Assembly: GCA_027490725.1 (NCBI GenBank)
Contig: JAIXXN010000027.1
Location: 1 to 64,000 of the forward strand
Length of the DNA: 64,000 bases
Direction: 5' to 3'
DNA from: Oxalobacteraceae bacterium
GTDB taxonomy: Bacteria > Pseudomonadota > Gammaproteobacteria > Burkholderiales > Burkholderiaceae_D
Of the stretch, positions 1-10,218 are shown piece after piece. The notes under the pieces were generated by a model. That model was not told where the DNA came from, did no database searches, and worked only from the letters and a program-made list of their open reading frames with translations. A program made the translations under genes and the position numbers. Each line of letters starts with the position of its first letter. Positions within the stretch are counted from its first letter, which is position 1.

Positions 1-1
1 C

Positions 2-1048
<1,047 letters not shown>

Positions 1049-1120
1049 GTCCTTGTTCTCACACCGGCGCTGCTCGCAGCGCCGGTGCTGACCTCTTTCC
1101 ATCTCTCCAGTAGCTTATCC

Positions 1121-2731
1121 ATGCACTCAAAAATCCTCATTCTCGATTTCGGCTCCCAGGTGACCCAGCTGATCGCACGTCGCGTGCGCGATGCCGGCGT
1201 GTTCTCGGAAGTGTACCCGTACGATGTCAGCGACGAATTCGTGCGCAACTACGGCGCCGCCGGCGTGATTCTGTCCGGTAGCCACAGCTCTACGCTGGAA
1301 GGCGATGCACCGCGTGCTCCAGCCGCCGTATTCGAACTGGGCGTACCGGTACTGGGGATCTGCTACGGTATGCAGACCATGGCAGCCCAGCTGGGCGGCA
1401 AGGTTGAAAACGGTCTGGTGCGCGAATTCGGTTACGCCGAAGTGCGTGCGCGCAGCCATACCAAGCTGCTCGACGGCATCAATGACTTCGTCACCGACGA
1501 AGGCCACGGCATGCTGAAAGTGTGGATGAGCCACGGCGATAAAGTACTGGAAATGCCGCCCGGCTTCGTGCTGATGGGGAATACCCCGAGCTGCCCGATT
1601 GCTGCGATGGCGAACCAAGAAAAAGGTTTCTATGGCGTGCAGTGGCACCCGGAAGTGACCCATACGGTGCAGGGCAAGGCCATGCTGGGCCGCTTTGTGC
1701 ACGAAATCTGCGGCTGCAAATCGGACTGGAATATGCCGGATTACATCAGCGAAGCGGTGGAAAAGATCCGCGCGCAGGTGGGCAGCGATGAAGTGATTCT
1801 GGGTCTGTCGGGCGGCGTGGATTCGTCCGTGGCCGCCGCGCTGATTCACCGCGCCATCGGCGACCAGCTGACTTGCGTGTTCGTCGATCACGGCCTGCTG
1901 CGTCTGAACGAAGGCAAGATGGTCATGGACATGTTCGCCAAGAATCTGGGCGTGAAAGTGATCCGTATCGATGCCGAAGACCAGTTCATGGGGCATCTGG
2001 CCGGTGTTACCGATCCCGAGCAGAAGCGCAAGATCATCGGCCGCGAATTCGTCGAAGTGTTCAATGCCGAATCGGGCAAGCTGACCAATGCCAAATGGCT
2101 GGCGCAAGGCACCATTTATCCGGACGTGATCGAATCGGCCGGTAAAGGTAAAAAAGGCCAGACCATCAAGAGCCACCACAATGTGGGCGGTCTGCCAGAA
2201 CACATGAAGCTGCAACTGCTGGAGCCGCTGCGTGAGCTGTTCAAGGACGAAGTGCGCAAGCTGGGCGTGGCGCTGGGTCTGCCGCATGATATGGTCTACC
2301 GTCACCCGTTCCCGGGCCCGGGTCTGGGCGTGCGGATCCTCGGCGAAGTGAAGAAGGAATATGCCGAACTGCTGCGTCGTGCCGATGCCATCTTCATCGA
2401 AGAACTGCGCAACACCCCGTACGAAGCGGTGGTGGTGCCGGGCTTCGATCAGGACAGCGTGCCGGCCAACTGGTACGAAGCGACCAGTCAGGCGTTTGCC
2501 GTGTTCCTGCCGGTGAAATCGGTGGGCGTGATGGGCGACGGCCGCACCTACGAATACGTGGTGGCACTGCGCGCCGTGCAGACGCAGGACTTCATGACCG
2601 CGCACTGGGCGCACCTGCCGCACGCGCTGCTGGGCAAAGTGTCGAACCGCATCATTAACGAAGTACGCGGCATCAACCGCGTGGTCTACGATATCTGCGG
2701 CAAACCACCTGCGACCATCGAGTGGGAGTGA
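1121..2731 (+). CDS. guaA: GMP synthase (glutamine-hydrolysing)
   Basis: It converts XMP, ATP and glutamine to GMP in the cytosol. The 536 residues match the usual family length. The N-terminal class I amidotransferase domain has the nucleophile motif [10 protein letters not shown] and the His-Glu pair in [10 protein letters not shown]. The ATP-pyrophosphatase P-loop [13 protein letters not shown] follows, and the C-terminal dimerisation domain ends in PPATIEWE, as GuaA proteins typically do. I start at the ATG giving [13 protein letters not shown]. An upstream in-frame GTG would add 12 residues not typical of the family. It lies 72 bases after guaB and is closed by a strong terminator. The 3' end of guaA is a known integration target of some genomic islands, which is relevant to the accessory genes that follow. 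Confidence 0.98.
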   Translation: MHSKILILDFGSQVTQLIARRVRDAGVFSEVYPYDVSDEFVRNYGAAGVILSGSHSSTLEGDAPRAPAAVFELGVPVLGICYGMQTMAAQLGGKVENGLVREFGYAEVRARSHTKLLDGINDFVTDEGHGMLKVWMSHGDKVLEMPPGFVLMGNTPSCPIAAMANQEKGFYGVQWHPEVTHTVQGKAMLGRFVHEICGCKSDWNMPDYISEAVEKIRAQVGSDEVILGLSGGVDSSVAAALIHRAIGDQLTCVFVDHGLLRLNEGKMVMDMFAKNLGVKVIRIDAEDQFMGHLAGVTDPEQKRKIIGREFVEVFNAESGKLTNAKWLAQGTIYPDVIESAGKGKKGQTIKSHHNVGGLPEHMKLQLLEPLRELFKDEVRKLGVALGLPHDMVYRHPFPGPGLGVRILGEVKKEYAELLRRADAIFIEELRNTPYEAVVVPGFDQDSVPANWYEATSQAFAVFLPVKSVGVMGDGRTYEYVVALRAVQTQDFMTAHWAHLPHALLGKVSNRIINEVRGINRVVYDICGKPPATIEWE

Positions 2732-2741
2732 TTTAGGGATC

Positions 2742-2760
2742 AGCAGAGCGTGGCTCTGCT
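2742..2760 (+). other. perfect 8-bp hairpin just after guaA
   Basis: AGCAGAGC, loop GTG, then GCTCTGCT forms a perfect stem eleven bases after the guaA stop. It is followed by TGGTTCGAATCACC, which resembles a tRNA T-arm but lacks the rest of a tRNA. It may be part of a tandem terminator or a remnant; no function is assigned. Confidence 0.4.
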
Positions 2761-2778
2761 TGGTTCGAATCACCAGCT

Positions 2779-2808
2779 AAGCCCTTGACTTTCAGGGGCT
2801 TTTTTTTA
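2779..2808 (+). terminator. Rho-independent terminator of guaBA
   Basis: AAGCCCTTGA, a three-base loop and TCAGGGGCTT form a 10-bp stem with one G-T pair, followed directly by a run of eight T. This is a textbook intrinsic terminator on the + strand. Confidence 0.9.
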
Positions 2809-2828
2809 TTTGTATTCGGCAGTATCTG

Positions 2829-2860
2829 GTAGGAGCAAGCAGCCTTATTCTGCCTCCTAC
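2829..2860. other. bulged inverted repeat downstream of guaA
   Basis: GTAGGAG, bulge CAA, GCAG, loop CCTTATT, then CTGC and CTCCTAC. The two stem segments are perfect (7 and 4 bp), but there is no T-run, so it is not an obvious terminator. It lies in the gene-free stretch between the guaA terminator and the EF-hand gene. The rest of 2861-2990 holds nothing I recognise. Confidence 0.35.
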
Positions 2861-2990
2861 TCGACTGATAGTGTAGTTTGTTAAGTAGCAAGGGAAGGGG
2901 CTAAGTCATACAGGAATCAAAGCGGCCTTTCCCCATCTTTACCAATATTTTCGCTGTGAGTATTTTAGCTTTACAAGCTATTTGTCGTTG

Positions 2991-3539
2991 TCACACCAAT
3001 TTGTCAATATTAGTGCCGATCTTGCTATTATCGGAAGGCGACTGCGTCTTGTGAGAAAAATCATAGATAAGCTGTTCTTCCGCGGAGACTTTTCCGTCTT
3101 GGTCGGAGTCGGCAGCCTCGTATGTTTTAGTCGCACTGCTTGCAATCCCGGCTTGCGCGCTACTAGCACCACCAGCTCCACTAGGACCTCTCGAGCCAGT
3201 ACCACCTGCTCCATCAGGACCTTTCGGATCAGCACCACCAGCCCCCCTGGTAGGAGGCGGTGGCCCAAAATTACCGTTTTTGATTGCACTTTCTAAGTCC
3301 GATTGAGTCACGGATCCCGATTTATTCTTATCGATTACATCGAATTGTTTGGTTGCGTCATCTTGGGATACCCCCTTGGTTTCAAGACCAGTCACGAATT
3401 CGCTTTTAGTAAGTTTGCCGCTCTTGTCGGTGTCTAGGTCACCGAATACTTTCGCAGCAATGCGGGCCGCGCCCTTGGTTGGATCGAATGGAGTCGCTTG
3501 GACGCTGCTGCTTGAAATGCTGCTGATTGCTGCCGTCAT
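2991..3539 (-). CDS. EF-hand calcium-binding protein
   Basis: A 182-residue protein with three EF-hand loops: DLDTDKSGKLTKSEF near residue 35, DVIDKNKSGSVTQSDL near 67, and AADSDQDGKVSAEEQ near 142. A Gly/Pro/Ala-rich linker (GPPPPTRGAGG and following, residues about 92-130) separates the first pair from the third. No signal peptide or membrane segment is visible; the Ser-rich N-terminus is of a kind also seen on non-classically exported proteins. The start ATG is preceded by AAGGAG at good spacing. GC and codon use are visibly lower than in the flanking genes, and the gene sits alone downstream of guaA, so recent acquisition is plausible. Its partner is unknown. The EF-hand assignment is firm; the role is not. 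Confidence 0.85.
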   Translation of the reverse strand: MTAAISSISSSSVQATPFDPTKGAARIAAKVFGDLDTDKSGKLTKSEFVTGLETKGVSQDDATKQFDVIDKNKSGSVTQSDLESAIKNGNFGPPPPTRGAGGADPKGPDGAGGTGSRGPSGAGGASSAQAGIASSATKTYEAADSDQDGKVSAEEQLIYDFSHKTQSPSDNSKIGTNIDKLV

Positions 3540-3886
3540 AATGAATACTCCTTATTAAATTAAACAGGTATATCCAATTAACGACTCGCTCCTGATAGTC
3601 ATTATCCAACTGGACGTAAAGATGCGTAAAGTTCGATGACCCTGCATATAAGATTTCCGAGCAGAAATACTTGAGCGGGGGGGCGTAGTGCGTGGTCTCG
3701 TGCCCCATCGAGTTACTGAACTAGGCACCTGATTTTCAGGATTTTTTATTTGTCTGGCAGAAACAATAGTGTAGCAAGTATCAACGCGATCTTTTAGCGA
3801 CAGGCCGCACCACATCGCGCTTGTATTGCCTAAATATTGTGCGATAATTGCCGTGTGGATACAAATCGGCACAGCCAGGCTGAATA
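3540..3886. other. gene-free stretch between EF-hand gene and sedolisin gene
   Basis: 347 bases of lower GC holding the upstream region of the EF-hand gene (minus strand) and of the protease gene (plus strand). A small hairpin, CCTGA-TTT-TCAGG followed by ATTTTTT, lies at 3728-3746 and could be a weak + strand terminator with no obvious gene of its own. Short open frames here have no family resemblance. Confidence 0.5.
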
Positions 3887-6247
3887 ATGAAACGTCAACA
3901 TTTGACAAAATTTAAGGCCTCTGCCGTTGCGGTGCCGGTGCTCACCCTGTGGGCGGCAGCCTTGCTGAGTGCATGTGGAGCTGGTGGTCCGGATAACGCC
4001 GCCGAGCCACGCATGGTATTGGGCGCAGCGCCGCTTGCAAGCAGCACGACCACGCTACTACTGGATCCCGCTACACTGCCGGACGAAGACGCCCAGCGCA
4101 TGGCGCTGCCGTCGTTCCACATGGCGCCGGTGGAGCTGGAAGCGCCGGGCGAGCAGGCTGACAGCGCCACCGCGCCGGTGCACGCCCAGGCTATCCCGAC
4201 TGAATTCCAGCACCTTTCGACCCGCCGCCTGACTATGCAGCAGCTGCACGGCCGGCACGCTGAAGCCATGCGTAGCCTGAGCCCGCACGCGCTAGCCACG
4301 CCGGCTGCTTCCGCCAGTGTGGTGGCGACTTACACCCCAGCCCAGATCCGCGCCGCCTATGGTTTGCCAGCGCTGCCGGCGCCCGGTACTGCATTGACAG
4401 CGACCCAGTCGGCCCAGCTAGGCGCCGGCCAGACCATCTACATCCTCAACGCCCAGCATGACCCGAACGTGGTCGCCGAACTGGCCGCGTTCAACAGCAA
4501 ATTCAGCCTGCCTGCCTGTACCACCAAGACCATCGCCCCCACGGCAAGCCTGCCACTCGCGGCTGCTTCCACCAAAGGCTGCGAACTGGCCGTGGTGTAT
4601 AGCACCGCCAGCGGGGGGATGACTGCTAGCCAGCCCGCCTACGACGCCGGCTGGGCCAGCGAAATCGCGCTCGACGTACAGTGGGCGCACGCCACCGCGC
4701 CACTGGCCCGCATCGTGCTGATCGAAGCCGCGGATGCGAGTTACAACAATTTGTTGGGCGGTGCCAAGCTGGCTAACGCGATGGGGCCGGGTATCGTCTC
4801 GATGAGTTTTGGCGGCGCGGAAAGCAGCGCTACCAGTGCTTCCTACAGCGTATTCGCCGCCCCCGGCATGACCTATCTGGCCGCTACCGGCGACTCCGGC
4901 GCTGGCGTGTCGTGGCCAGCGGTCGCACCGCAAGTGCTGGCGGTCGGTGGCACTACACTCAGTTTCAGTGGCAGCGGGCAGCGTTCCGAAGTGGCCTGGT
5001 CCGGTACCGGGGGCGGCGTCAGCCTCTACACGGCGACGCCGAGCTACCAGTCCAGCGCCGTGACGGGCATGAGCACGCCTGCGCGCCGTACGGTGGCCGA
5101 TGTTGCCTTCAATGCCGACCCATCGTCTGGTCAGTACGTGGCGATGATTGCGCCCGGCGCCAGTACGGTGCGCTGGGGCAGCGTGGGCGGCACCAGTCTG
5201 GCGACGCCGCAGTGGGCCGGTCTGATCGCGGTGGCGAACGCGATCCGCGCGCTGAACGGCAAATCGGTGATGGGCGCACCGCACGCGGCCTTGTATGGCG
5301 GAATCGCGAGCGTGCCGGGCAGCTACGCCTCGGTGTTTACTGATATCACCGCCGGTCGTCATGGCAGCTGCGCCGCCTGCAGCGCCGACGCCGGCTACGA
5401 TCAATTGACGGGGCTGGGTACGCCGAATGTGGCTAGCCTGCTGTCGACGCTGTCGGGGTTGACCATCGCCGCCGCACCGCAGGTGGGGGCGGCCAGCATC
5501 AAGGGCACGGTCGGCACAGCGTTGTCCTTCACGGTCTCGACGGTCGCAAGCAATCCGCTCAGCTATACACTGAGCGCGGCGCCATCGGGTATGAGCATCA
5601 GCAGCGCCGGCGTGGTCAGCTGGGCGACGCCCGTGGCCGGAACCTACAGCGTCACCGTGACCGCCAGGGACAGCAAGACCGGCCTCAGCGGACAAGGCCT
5701 GTACAGCATCGTCATTGCGCCCTTGCCGGCGCCGGTGCTGACTCCAGGCACCATCAGTGGCAAGGTGGGCGTGGCACTGTCGTTCTCGGCGGTGGCCAGC
5801 AGCGCTAATCCAGTTACTTATGCGCTGAGCGGCGCGCCGGCTGGCATGGCGATCAGTAATGTCGGTCTGGTCAGCTGGGCCAAGCCGGTGGCCGGCCTGT
5901 ATTCCGTCACCGTCACGGCCAAGGACAGCAAGACTGGCACTAGCGGCCAGGCTAAGTACACGGTGCAAATCGTTGATGGCGGCCCGGTGATCACGGCCGC
6001 GGCCATGACGGGCGTGGTGGGTAAGCCGATGACGGGCTTGATCAGCATCGTCGACACTGGCGCCAGTTCGGTGTCGATCACGATCACCGGAGCGCCGCTG
6101 GGTATGATGTTCCAGTCCAATGGCCTGAGCGTCACACCATACTGGAACGCGCCGGTGGCCGGCAGCTATCAATTGAAAGTGTTAGTGACTGATAATGCCG
6201 GACGCAGTGCCCAGGCGACGATTCCGGTAACGGTGGCGGCGCGCTGA
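3887..6247 (+). CDS. sedolisin-type (S53) serine protease lipoprotein with Ig-like repeats
   Basis: A 786-residue secreted protease. The N-terminus is a lipoprotein signal peptide with lipobox LLSAC (lipidated Cys at residue 30). A pro-region runs to about residue 150, then the S53 catalytic domain. The Glu/Asp pair lies in GWASEIALDVQW (E259, D263), the oxyanion Asp in AATGDSGAG (D336), and the nucleophile in GGTSLATPQWAG (S437). The calcium-site region DITAGRHGSCAACSADAGYDQLTGLGTPN follows. From about residue 530 to the end there are three Ig-like putative-Ig (He_PIG) repeats with the recurring SYTLS/SW...PVAGTYSVTVTA pattern. It probably degrades extracellular protein at the outer membrane or after release. 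It is monocistronic, with its own terminator. Confidence 0.88.
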   Translation: MKRQHLTKFKASAVAVPVLTLWAAALLSACGAGGPDNAAEPRMVLGAAPLASSTTTLLLDPATLPDEDAQRMALPSFHMAPVELEAPGEQADSATAPVHAQAIPTEFQHLSTRRLTMQQLHGRHAEAMRSLSPHALATPAASASVVATYTPAQIRAAYGLPALPAPGTALTATQSAQLGAGQTIYILNAQHDPNVVAELAAFNSKFSLPACTTKTIAPTASLPLAAASTKGCELAVVYSTASGGMTASQPAYDAGWASEIALDVQWAHATAPLARIVLIEAADASYNNLLGGAKLANAMGPGIVSMSFGGAESSATSASYSVFAAPGMTYLAATGDSGAGVSWPAVAPQVLAVGGTTLSFSGSGQRSEVAWSGTGGGVSLYTATPSYQSSAVTGMSTPARRTVADVAFNADPSSGQYVAMIAPGASTVRWGSVGGTSLATPQWAGLIAVANAIRALNGKSVMGAPHAALYGGIASVPGSYASVFTDITAGRHGSCAACSADAGYDQLTGLGTPNVASLLSTLSGLTIAAAPQVGAASIKGTVGTALSFTVSTVASNPLSYTLSAAPSGMSISSAGVVSWATPVAGTYSVTVTARDSKTGLSGQGLYSIVIAPLPAPVLTPGTISGKVGVALSFSAVASSANPVTYALSGAPAGMAISNVGLVSWAKPVAGLYSVTVTAKDSKTGTSGQAKYTVQIVDGGPVITAAAMTGVVGKPMTGLISIVDTGASSVSITITGAPLGMMFQSNGLSVTPYWNAPVAGSYQLKVLVTDNAGRSAQATIPVTVAAR

Positions 6248-6298
6248 CTGACCTGACAAGCTTCGCGTATCAACTGGCGTTGCGTTTTATAATTGGAT

Positions 6299-6328
6299 AA
6301 TGGCCTCGAGATCGGGGCCATTATTTAT
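6299..6328 (+). terminator. terminator of the sedolisin gene
   Basis: AATGGCC at 6299-6305 pairs with GGCCATT at 6316-6322; inner pairs extend the stem to about 10 bp around AGAT. ATTTATT follows. It lies 50 bases after the protease stop codon. Confidence 0.75.
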
Positions 6329-6415
6329 TCCGGTATAGCATTGGGGCGCCGTGTGTTCTCCGCGAGAACCAGCATGCCCAGCGCCCGGTTTGTCACCCAC
6401 TGAGAAGAAACTGCA

Positions 6416-6631
6416 ATGATGAATGACCTGCTCGAAGAAATGCTGTTTTGTGAATTTATGCTCGTGTGTGAATCGTATGATTGCCGAGCATTCTTTGAAT
6501 TCGAGGAAGTCGCCCACGATCCGATGGAGGCGTGGTCCAAGCGCGCGGCGGTCGCAGCGAGGGAGTGCGGCTGGACCATTGGCCACACCGGACTCGTTAA
6601 GTGTGCAACATGCGCCGCGCGGGTCGACTGA
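6416..6631 (+). CDS. small Cys/Trp-containing hypothetical protein
   Basis: A 71-residue frame with GAGAAG at good spacing upstream of tandem ATG codons. It is acidic at the N-terminus (EEMLFCEFMLVCESYDCRAFFEFEE), followed by an amphipathic segment with WSKRAAVAARECGW and a C-terminal VKCATCA. An alternating Trp-Ala pattern followed by a CxxC pair suggests a small zinc-knuckle fold, not confirmed. The ATG-RBS spacing and non-random composition favour a real gene, but overlapping frames exist on both strands. It sits alone between the sedolisin terminator and the convergent PEP-CTERM gene. Confidence 0.5.
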   Translation: MMNDLLEEMLFCEFMLVCESYDCRAFFEFEEVAHDPMEAWSKRAAVAARECGWTIGHTGLVKCATCAARVD

Positions 6632-6647
6632 TGCCCTTTCGGCGGGG

Positions 6648-7385
6648 TTACGCTTGGGCCTTACGGCGCCGCGCAACGGCACCAATCAAGCCCATACCTG
6701 CCAGCAGCATTGCGTAGGTTTCCGGTTCCGGTACCGCTGATATCGTCAGCAGACTCGCCGAGTTGATACCGGCACCGGCACTGTTAAGTCTCGTATATTG
6801 GAAGGTATTGTGGATCACCCCGGAGCCAAGGGCGGTGGCCAACATGGAGTTAGCGTCCGCTACGACAGCGTTGCTTAAGTTGTTAAAGCGCAGATTGCCG
6901 CTCAACAGATTCCCATTGTCATTGTTCAATTCCCATAAAGCCAATTGAAATGCCTTGGCCTTCGGGGCGGGGTTGTTGAGATTGCTGCCCATTACAGTGG
7001 TGTAATAGTTCTCATATAAGCGCTTGACGGCATTGCTCGCATTAAAACTCGTCGCGGTATAGTGGTTCGATGCATTACTGAAAGCGATTGTCGGTGTTAA
7101 GGAGAACGCCCAAAAATCTGTTGCGCCGAAGTGCGCTTCCCAGATGCCCGGGGTGACGCTGTTGCCGCCAAACCCACCGCCCGTCGCGGTGAATTGGGGG
7201 CCGCCGTGAAGTGTGGCGGTCAGATTGACTACCGCCGCCGTGGCGCTAACACTGCTGGTCGCCAGCAACAACGCCACAATACTGGCCTTGCGAACTCTGC
7301 CATTAATCTTGATTCGGGCAAGCTGGGCTACATTGGCGTAAATAGCATCGCTACTGGACTTGAATACGGACAGAATTCTTTTCAT
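6648..7385 (-). CDS. PEP-CTERM sorting-domain protein
   Basis: A 245-residue exported protein. It has a signal peptide preceded by an unusually long basic N-region (hydrophobic core ASIVALLLATSSVSATA near residue 34) and a Ser/Thr/Asn-rich middle. The C-terminus is a typical PEP-CTERM signal: VPEPETYAMLLAGMGLIGAVARRRK has the PEP motif, a transmembrane helix and an Arg cluster. Such proteins are processed by EpsH-type exosortases and delivered to the cell surface or biofilm matrix. No exosortase gene is in this window. The middle region (AFQLALWELNNDNGNLLSGNLRF) resembles other PEP-CTERM proteins with thioester/choice-of-anchor folds, so ligand binding or adhesion is only a guess. It points away from the next receptor gene, and the two share the upstream region. 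Confidence 0.85.
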   Translation of the reverse strand: MKRILSVFKSSSDAIYANVAQLARIKINGRVRKASIVALLLATSSVSATAAVVNLTATLHGGPQFTATGGGFGGNSVTPGIWEAHFGATDFWAFSLTPTIAFSNASNHYTATSFNASNAVKRLYENYYTTVMGSNLNNPAPKAKAFQLALWELNNDNGNLLSGNLRFNNLSNAVVADANSMLATALGSGVIHNTFQYTRLNSAGAGINSASLLTISAVPEPETYAMLLAGMGLIGAVARRRKAQA

Positions 7386-7692
7386 TTTTCGCTCGTTAAG
7401 TTAATAGAATGGCAGTAATGATTGCTATTCTACATCATATATTTCCGTACAAACACAGTAATCTGACAATTTTGTGTAATTTTTGCCACGCCTGACAGCG
7501 TAGACCGTGCGCTTGGAACGGCAAGGCCGGTAGTTGCTCCGAAAATCACTGAGGGCTTGGCTACCGGGGCCTGAGCCGCCTATATGCCGCAGCGATAGCT
7601 TTGTCTTTAATGTTGCTGTTTTGCTAGCATATCTCCAGGGAAAATGTTATGGTTGCGCGCTGATCTTTCATCGCTTTCGCCATCCTCTATTT
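7386..7692. promoter_or_regulatory. divergent intergenic region between PEP-CTERM gene and receptor gene
   Basis: 307 bases that must hold the promoters of both flanking genes. The part near 7420-7490 is AT-rich (CTACATCATATATTTCC). No operator, riboswitch or terminator is recognisable. An in-frame TTG at 7534 would extend the receptor by 53 residues without a signal peptide at the start, so I treat this as non-coding. Confidence 0.5.
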
Positions 7693-10080
7693 ATGCCTAT
7701 ACCGCTCCGCCCATCTCTGTCCGTTCTTTCCGCCGCCATCGCCGCGCTGCTCCTGAGCAGCCACGCCCGGTCGCAAACCGCCGAGGCTGTGCCGTCTCAG
7801 TCCAAGCAGGAAGCCAAGCCAGCGGCAGCCCAACTAGCGGCCCAGCCTGCCGCTGCAACGCAAGACGTGCCGCCCACCGCCGTGGTCAATGTGGTCAGCG
7901 AGCGCCAGACCAATCGCATCGACCGTCAGGTGTACGACATTAAGAACGACGCCAGTACCGCCGGCTCCTCGGTGGGGGACGTCCTGAATAATGTGCCCTC
8001 CGTGAATGTCGACCCCAATGGCACCGTACGTCTGCGTGGCAGCGAACGCGTTACCGTGCTGGTTGACGGTAAGCCGGTCGCCCAGATGCAAGGCGAAAAC
8101 CGCGCCGCCGCGATCAACGCGCTGCCGGCCGAGAACTACGAGTCGGTTCAGGTGATTAATAACCCCGGCGCAGAATATGGCAATGAAGCGGGCGGTGGCC
8201 CCATCCTGAACCTGATCTCGCGCCGCTACACCAAGCCGGGCGGCAACGGCAGCCTGGCGGGTAACGTCGGTCCGGCAGGGCGCAAAAACGCCTTCGCCAA
8301 CGGCAGCTATAGCGCTGGCTATGCGTCGGTGAACGGCAGCTTCAATTTCCGCCGCGATGGCAACGACACGGACACAGACTACCTGCGCGAGCGCATTGAT
8401 CCGGCGAATGGCAGCATCAGCCGGCTGCGCCAGAGTTCGCAGCGCAGCGGGCTGACAGACTTTATTCAGGGTGGAGTAGGTGGGCGCTACAACTACAACG
8501 AGCGTGACACACTGACTGCTTCGCTGTCGCTGAACCAGCGCGGCAATGATGCGCGCACCAGCGAACATCTGACGGACTTTGCGACCGGCAGCGTGCCCGT
8601 CACGGATTATCGGACCCGCCGCAGCGCCAGCGGTGACGCACTCAATCATGAATTGGTCTCCGGCTGGGAGCGCCGCTTCAACACGGATGGCGAGAGTCTG
8701 AAGGTAGATCTGCGCCATTCGTCCAACACCAATAACGTCGACACAGCCGCCTTGTATCAGCCGCTTGCGCTGCCGCTGATGGGCGCACCGGTGCTGCGCA
8801 ACTATACCCAGAACGTCGAAACCCGGGTGCGCCTGACGGACCTGAGCACGGACTACTCGGGCAAAGTGGGTACTGGTTTCCTGACGGCGGGTGGTCGCTG
8901 GCAGCGCACCCGCCAGACCAGCGACTACCGCTATCTATTCCTCGATAGCGGCAGCCTCGACACCCGTCGTAGCAATCTATTCGAGCTCGAGCAGGATGTC
9001 AGCGCTGCCTACGCGACCTATGAGCTACCGATCAATAAGCTGTGGTCGTTCAAGGGTGGTCTGCGTGCCGAGCATACCGAACTGAGTCTGGATCAGGTGA
9101 GCAGCAACATCCAGTCCAGCAACAGTTACACCAACTATCTGCCGAGTTTGTTCCTGACCTATAAGCTGGATCAGTTTTCCAATCTGCGCTTCTCGTATGC
9201 GGACCGGATCTCGCGTCCGGCTTCCGGTGACTTGAATCCCTTCGTCAATTACCTCAGCGAATACAGCGTTAGCGCTGGTAATCCGCGCCTGCTGCCTGTC
9301 AAACTGCACTCGCTGGAACTGGGCTACGAGACCAAGATCATGGGCCTGATGCCGGCTAGTCTGCGCGGCTATCTGCGTCACGAATCGGACGTGATTACCG
9401 AGCGCCGCAGCTTTGTCAGCCCGACCACGCTGCTGACGAGCAAACAGAACGAAGGCGATCGGGCGGCCGGTGGTGTCGAGTTTTCGCTGATGGCCATGGT
9501 GCCGCCGAATATGAAGTGGAACGGCATGGCGCTGCCGGCTATCCGGTTTATGTTCAATGGTAACTGGGGCTTCGTCGAGCAGGACCGTCTGGGAACGCTG
9601 GGGCCGACCGGCGACAAACGCCGCACGCCGACCTTGAATCTGCAGGGCGGGGCGCAGTGGACGATTACGCCGGAAAATACGCTGAGCTTCATGACCTTCC
9701 GTCAGGGCAAACAGTTGTCTGGAGAAGGCTACCGCGAGCCGTTTAGCGTCGTGAACCTCGCGCTCGAGCACAAATACTCGCCGCGCCTGTCGCTCAACAT
9801 CCGTGCCAACGATGTGTTCCAGAGCACCAACCAGCATTTCCGCGTCGACACGGATACCTTGCGTGACCGCAGCGATGTGAAGGTGCACCAGCGTCGCTTG
9901 TACGTGGGCCTGCGCTACACCTTTGGCGGTGTGACGGGCAACGATTCGGTGCGCAATGCGCTGCAGGCCGCCGGCGTCAATCCGGACAGTCAGGTGGCGA
10001 AAGATGCGCTGCGCATGATGCAGGGTGCGCCGAGCACCCCGGTGCAGTCTGACAAGCCGGCAGCGGCGAAGAAGGATTAA
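7693..10080 (+). CDS. TonB-dependent receptor-like outer membrane beta-barrel protein
   Basis: A 795-residue outer membrane protein. The start ATG gives a signal peptide (PLRPSLSVLSAAIAALLLSSHARSQ). Next comes a low-complexity Gln/Ala stretch, then a plug domain with SSVGDVLNNVPSVNVDPNGTVRLRGSERVTVLVDGKP and a barrel with many aromatic-ending strands. The plug type and overall layout match the outer-membrane beta-barrel family PF14905 (OMP_b-brl_3), often annotated as TonB receptors of unknown substrate. The C-terminal region carries an extra tail after the barrel (VAKDALRMMQGAPSTPVQSDKPAAAKKD), which is unusual because the last strand normally ends the protein. There is no strong ribosome binding site at the chosen start. 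The substrate cannot be deduced from its neighbours. Confidence 0.82.
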   Translation: MPIPLRPSLSVLSAAIAALLLSSHARSQTAEAVPSQSKQEAKPAAAQLAAQPAAATQDVPPTAVVNVVSERQTNRIDRQVYDIKNDASTAGSSVGDVLNNVPSVNVDPNGTVRLRGSERVTVLVDGKPVAQMQGENRAAAINALPAENYESVQVINNPGAEYGNEAGGGPILNLISRRYTKPGGNGSLAGNVGPAGRKNAFANGSYSAGYASVNGSFNFRRDGNDTDTDYLRERIDPANGSISRLRQSSQRSGLTDFIQGGVGGRYNYNERDTLTASLSLNQRGNDARTSEHLTDFATGSVPVTDYRTRRSASGDALNHELVSGWERRFNTDGESLKVDLRHSSNTNNVDTAALYQPLALPLMGAPVLRNYTQNVETRVRLTDLSTDYSGKVGTGFLTAGGRWQRTRQTSDYRYLFLDSGSLDTRRSNLFELEQDVSAAYATYELPINKLWSFKGGLRAEHTELSLDQVSSNIQSSNSYTNYLPSLFLTYKLDQFSNLRFSYADRISRPASGDLNPFVNYLSEYSVSAGNPRLLPVKLHSLELGYETKIMGLMPASLRGYLRHESDVITERRSFVSPTTLLTSKQNEGDRAAGGVEFSLMAMVPPNMKWNGMALPAIRFMFNGNWGFVEQDRLGTLGPTGDKRRTPTLNLQGGAQWTITPENTLSFMTFRQGKQLSGEGYREPFSVVNLALEHKYSPRLSLNIRANDVFQSTNQHFRVDTDTLRDRSDVKVHQRRLYVGLRYTFGGVTGNDSVRNALQAAGVNPDSQVAKDALRMMQGAPSTPVQSDKPAAAKKD

Positions 10081-10150
10081 GGCCGTCGGGCTGGCATGGT
10101 CTGTGGCGGCGCAGCGCGCGCTGCGTCCGGGTTCGCGGTAGCGACATCAG

Positions 10151-10179
10151 TCTGGCGCACTGCGCAGCAACGCGCCAGA
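10151..10179. terminator. possible bidirectional terminator hairpin
   Basis: TCTGGCGC at 10151-10158 pairs perfectly with GCGCCAGA at 10172-10179, with an inner GCGC pair. It lies between the convergent receptor and chemoreceptor genes. No strong T-run follows on either strand, so the assignment rests on position. Confidence 0.4.
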
Positions 10180-10218
10180 TCTTCTGCTTCTCTGCAGCGT
10201 TGTGCGGCCTGCAAAGTC

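Noticed and set aside
1127..2773. 548-codon open frame antisense to guaA
   Set aside because: It mirrors guaA exactly on the other strand, is rich in His/Gln/Arg typical of reverse-strand translation of high-GC genes, and has no family likeness.
2742..2775. tRNA gene after guaA
   Set aside because: Only a hairpin and a T-arm-like TTCGAATC are present; acceptor, D-arm and CCA context are missing.
3439..3908. two overlapping minus-strand frames (89 and 117 codons) upstream of the EF-hand gene
   Set aside because: No RBS, unlikely composition, and they overlap the EF-hand gene start and the protease start.
4418..6172. 584-codon open frame antisense to the sedolisin gene
   Set aside because: Composition is Arg/His/Gly/Ala-rich, with no signal, domain or RBS; the + strand has all catalytic motifs.
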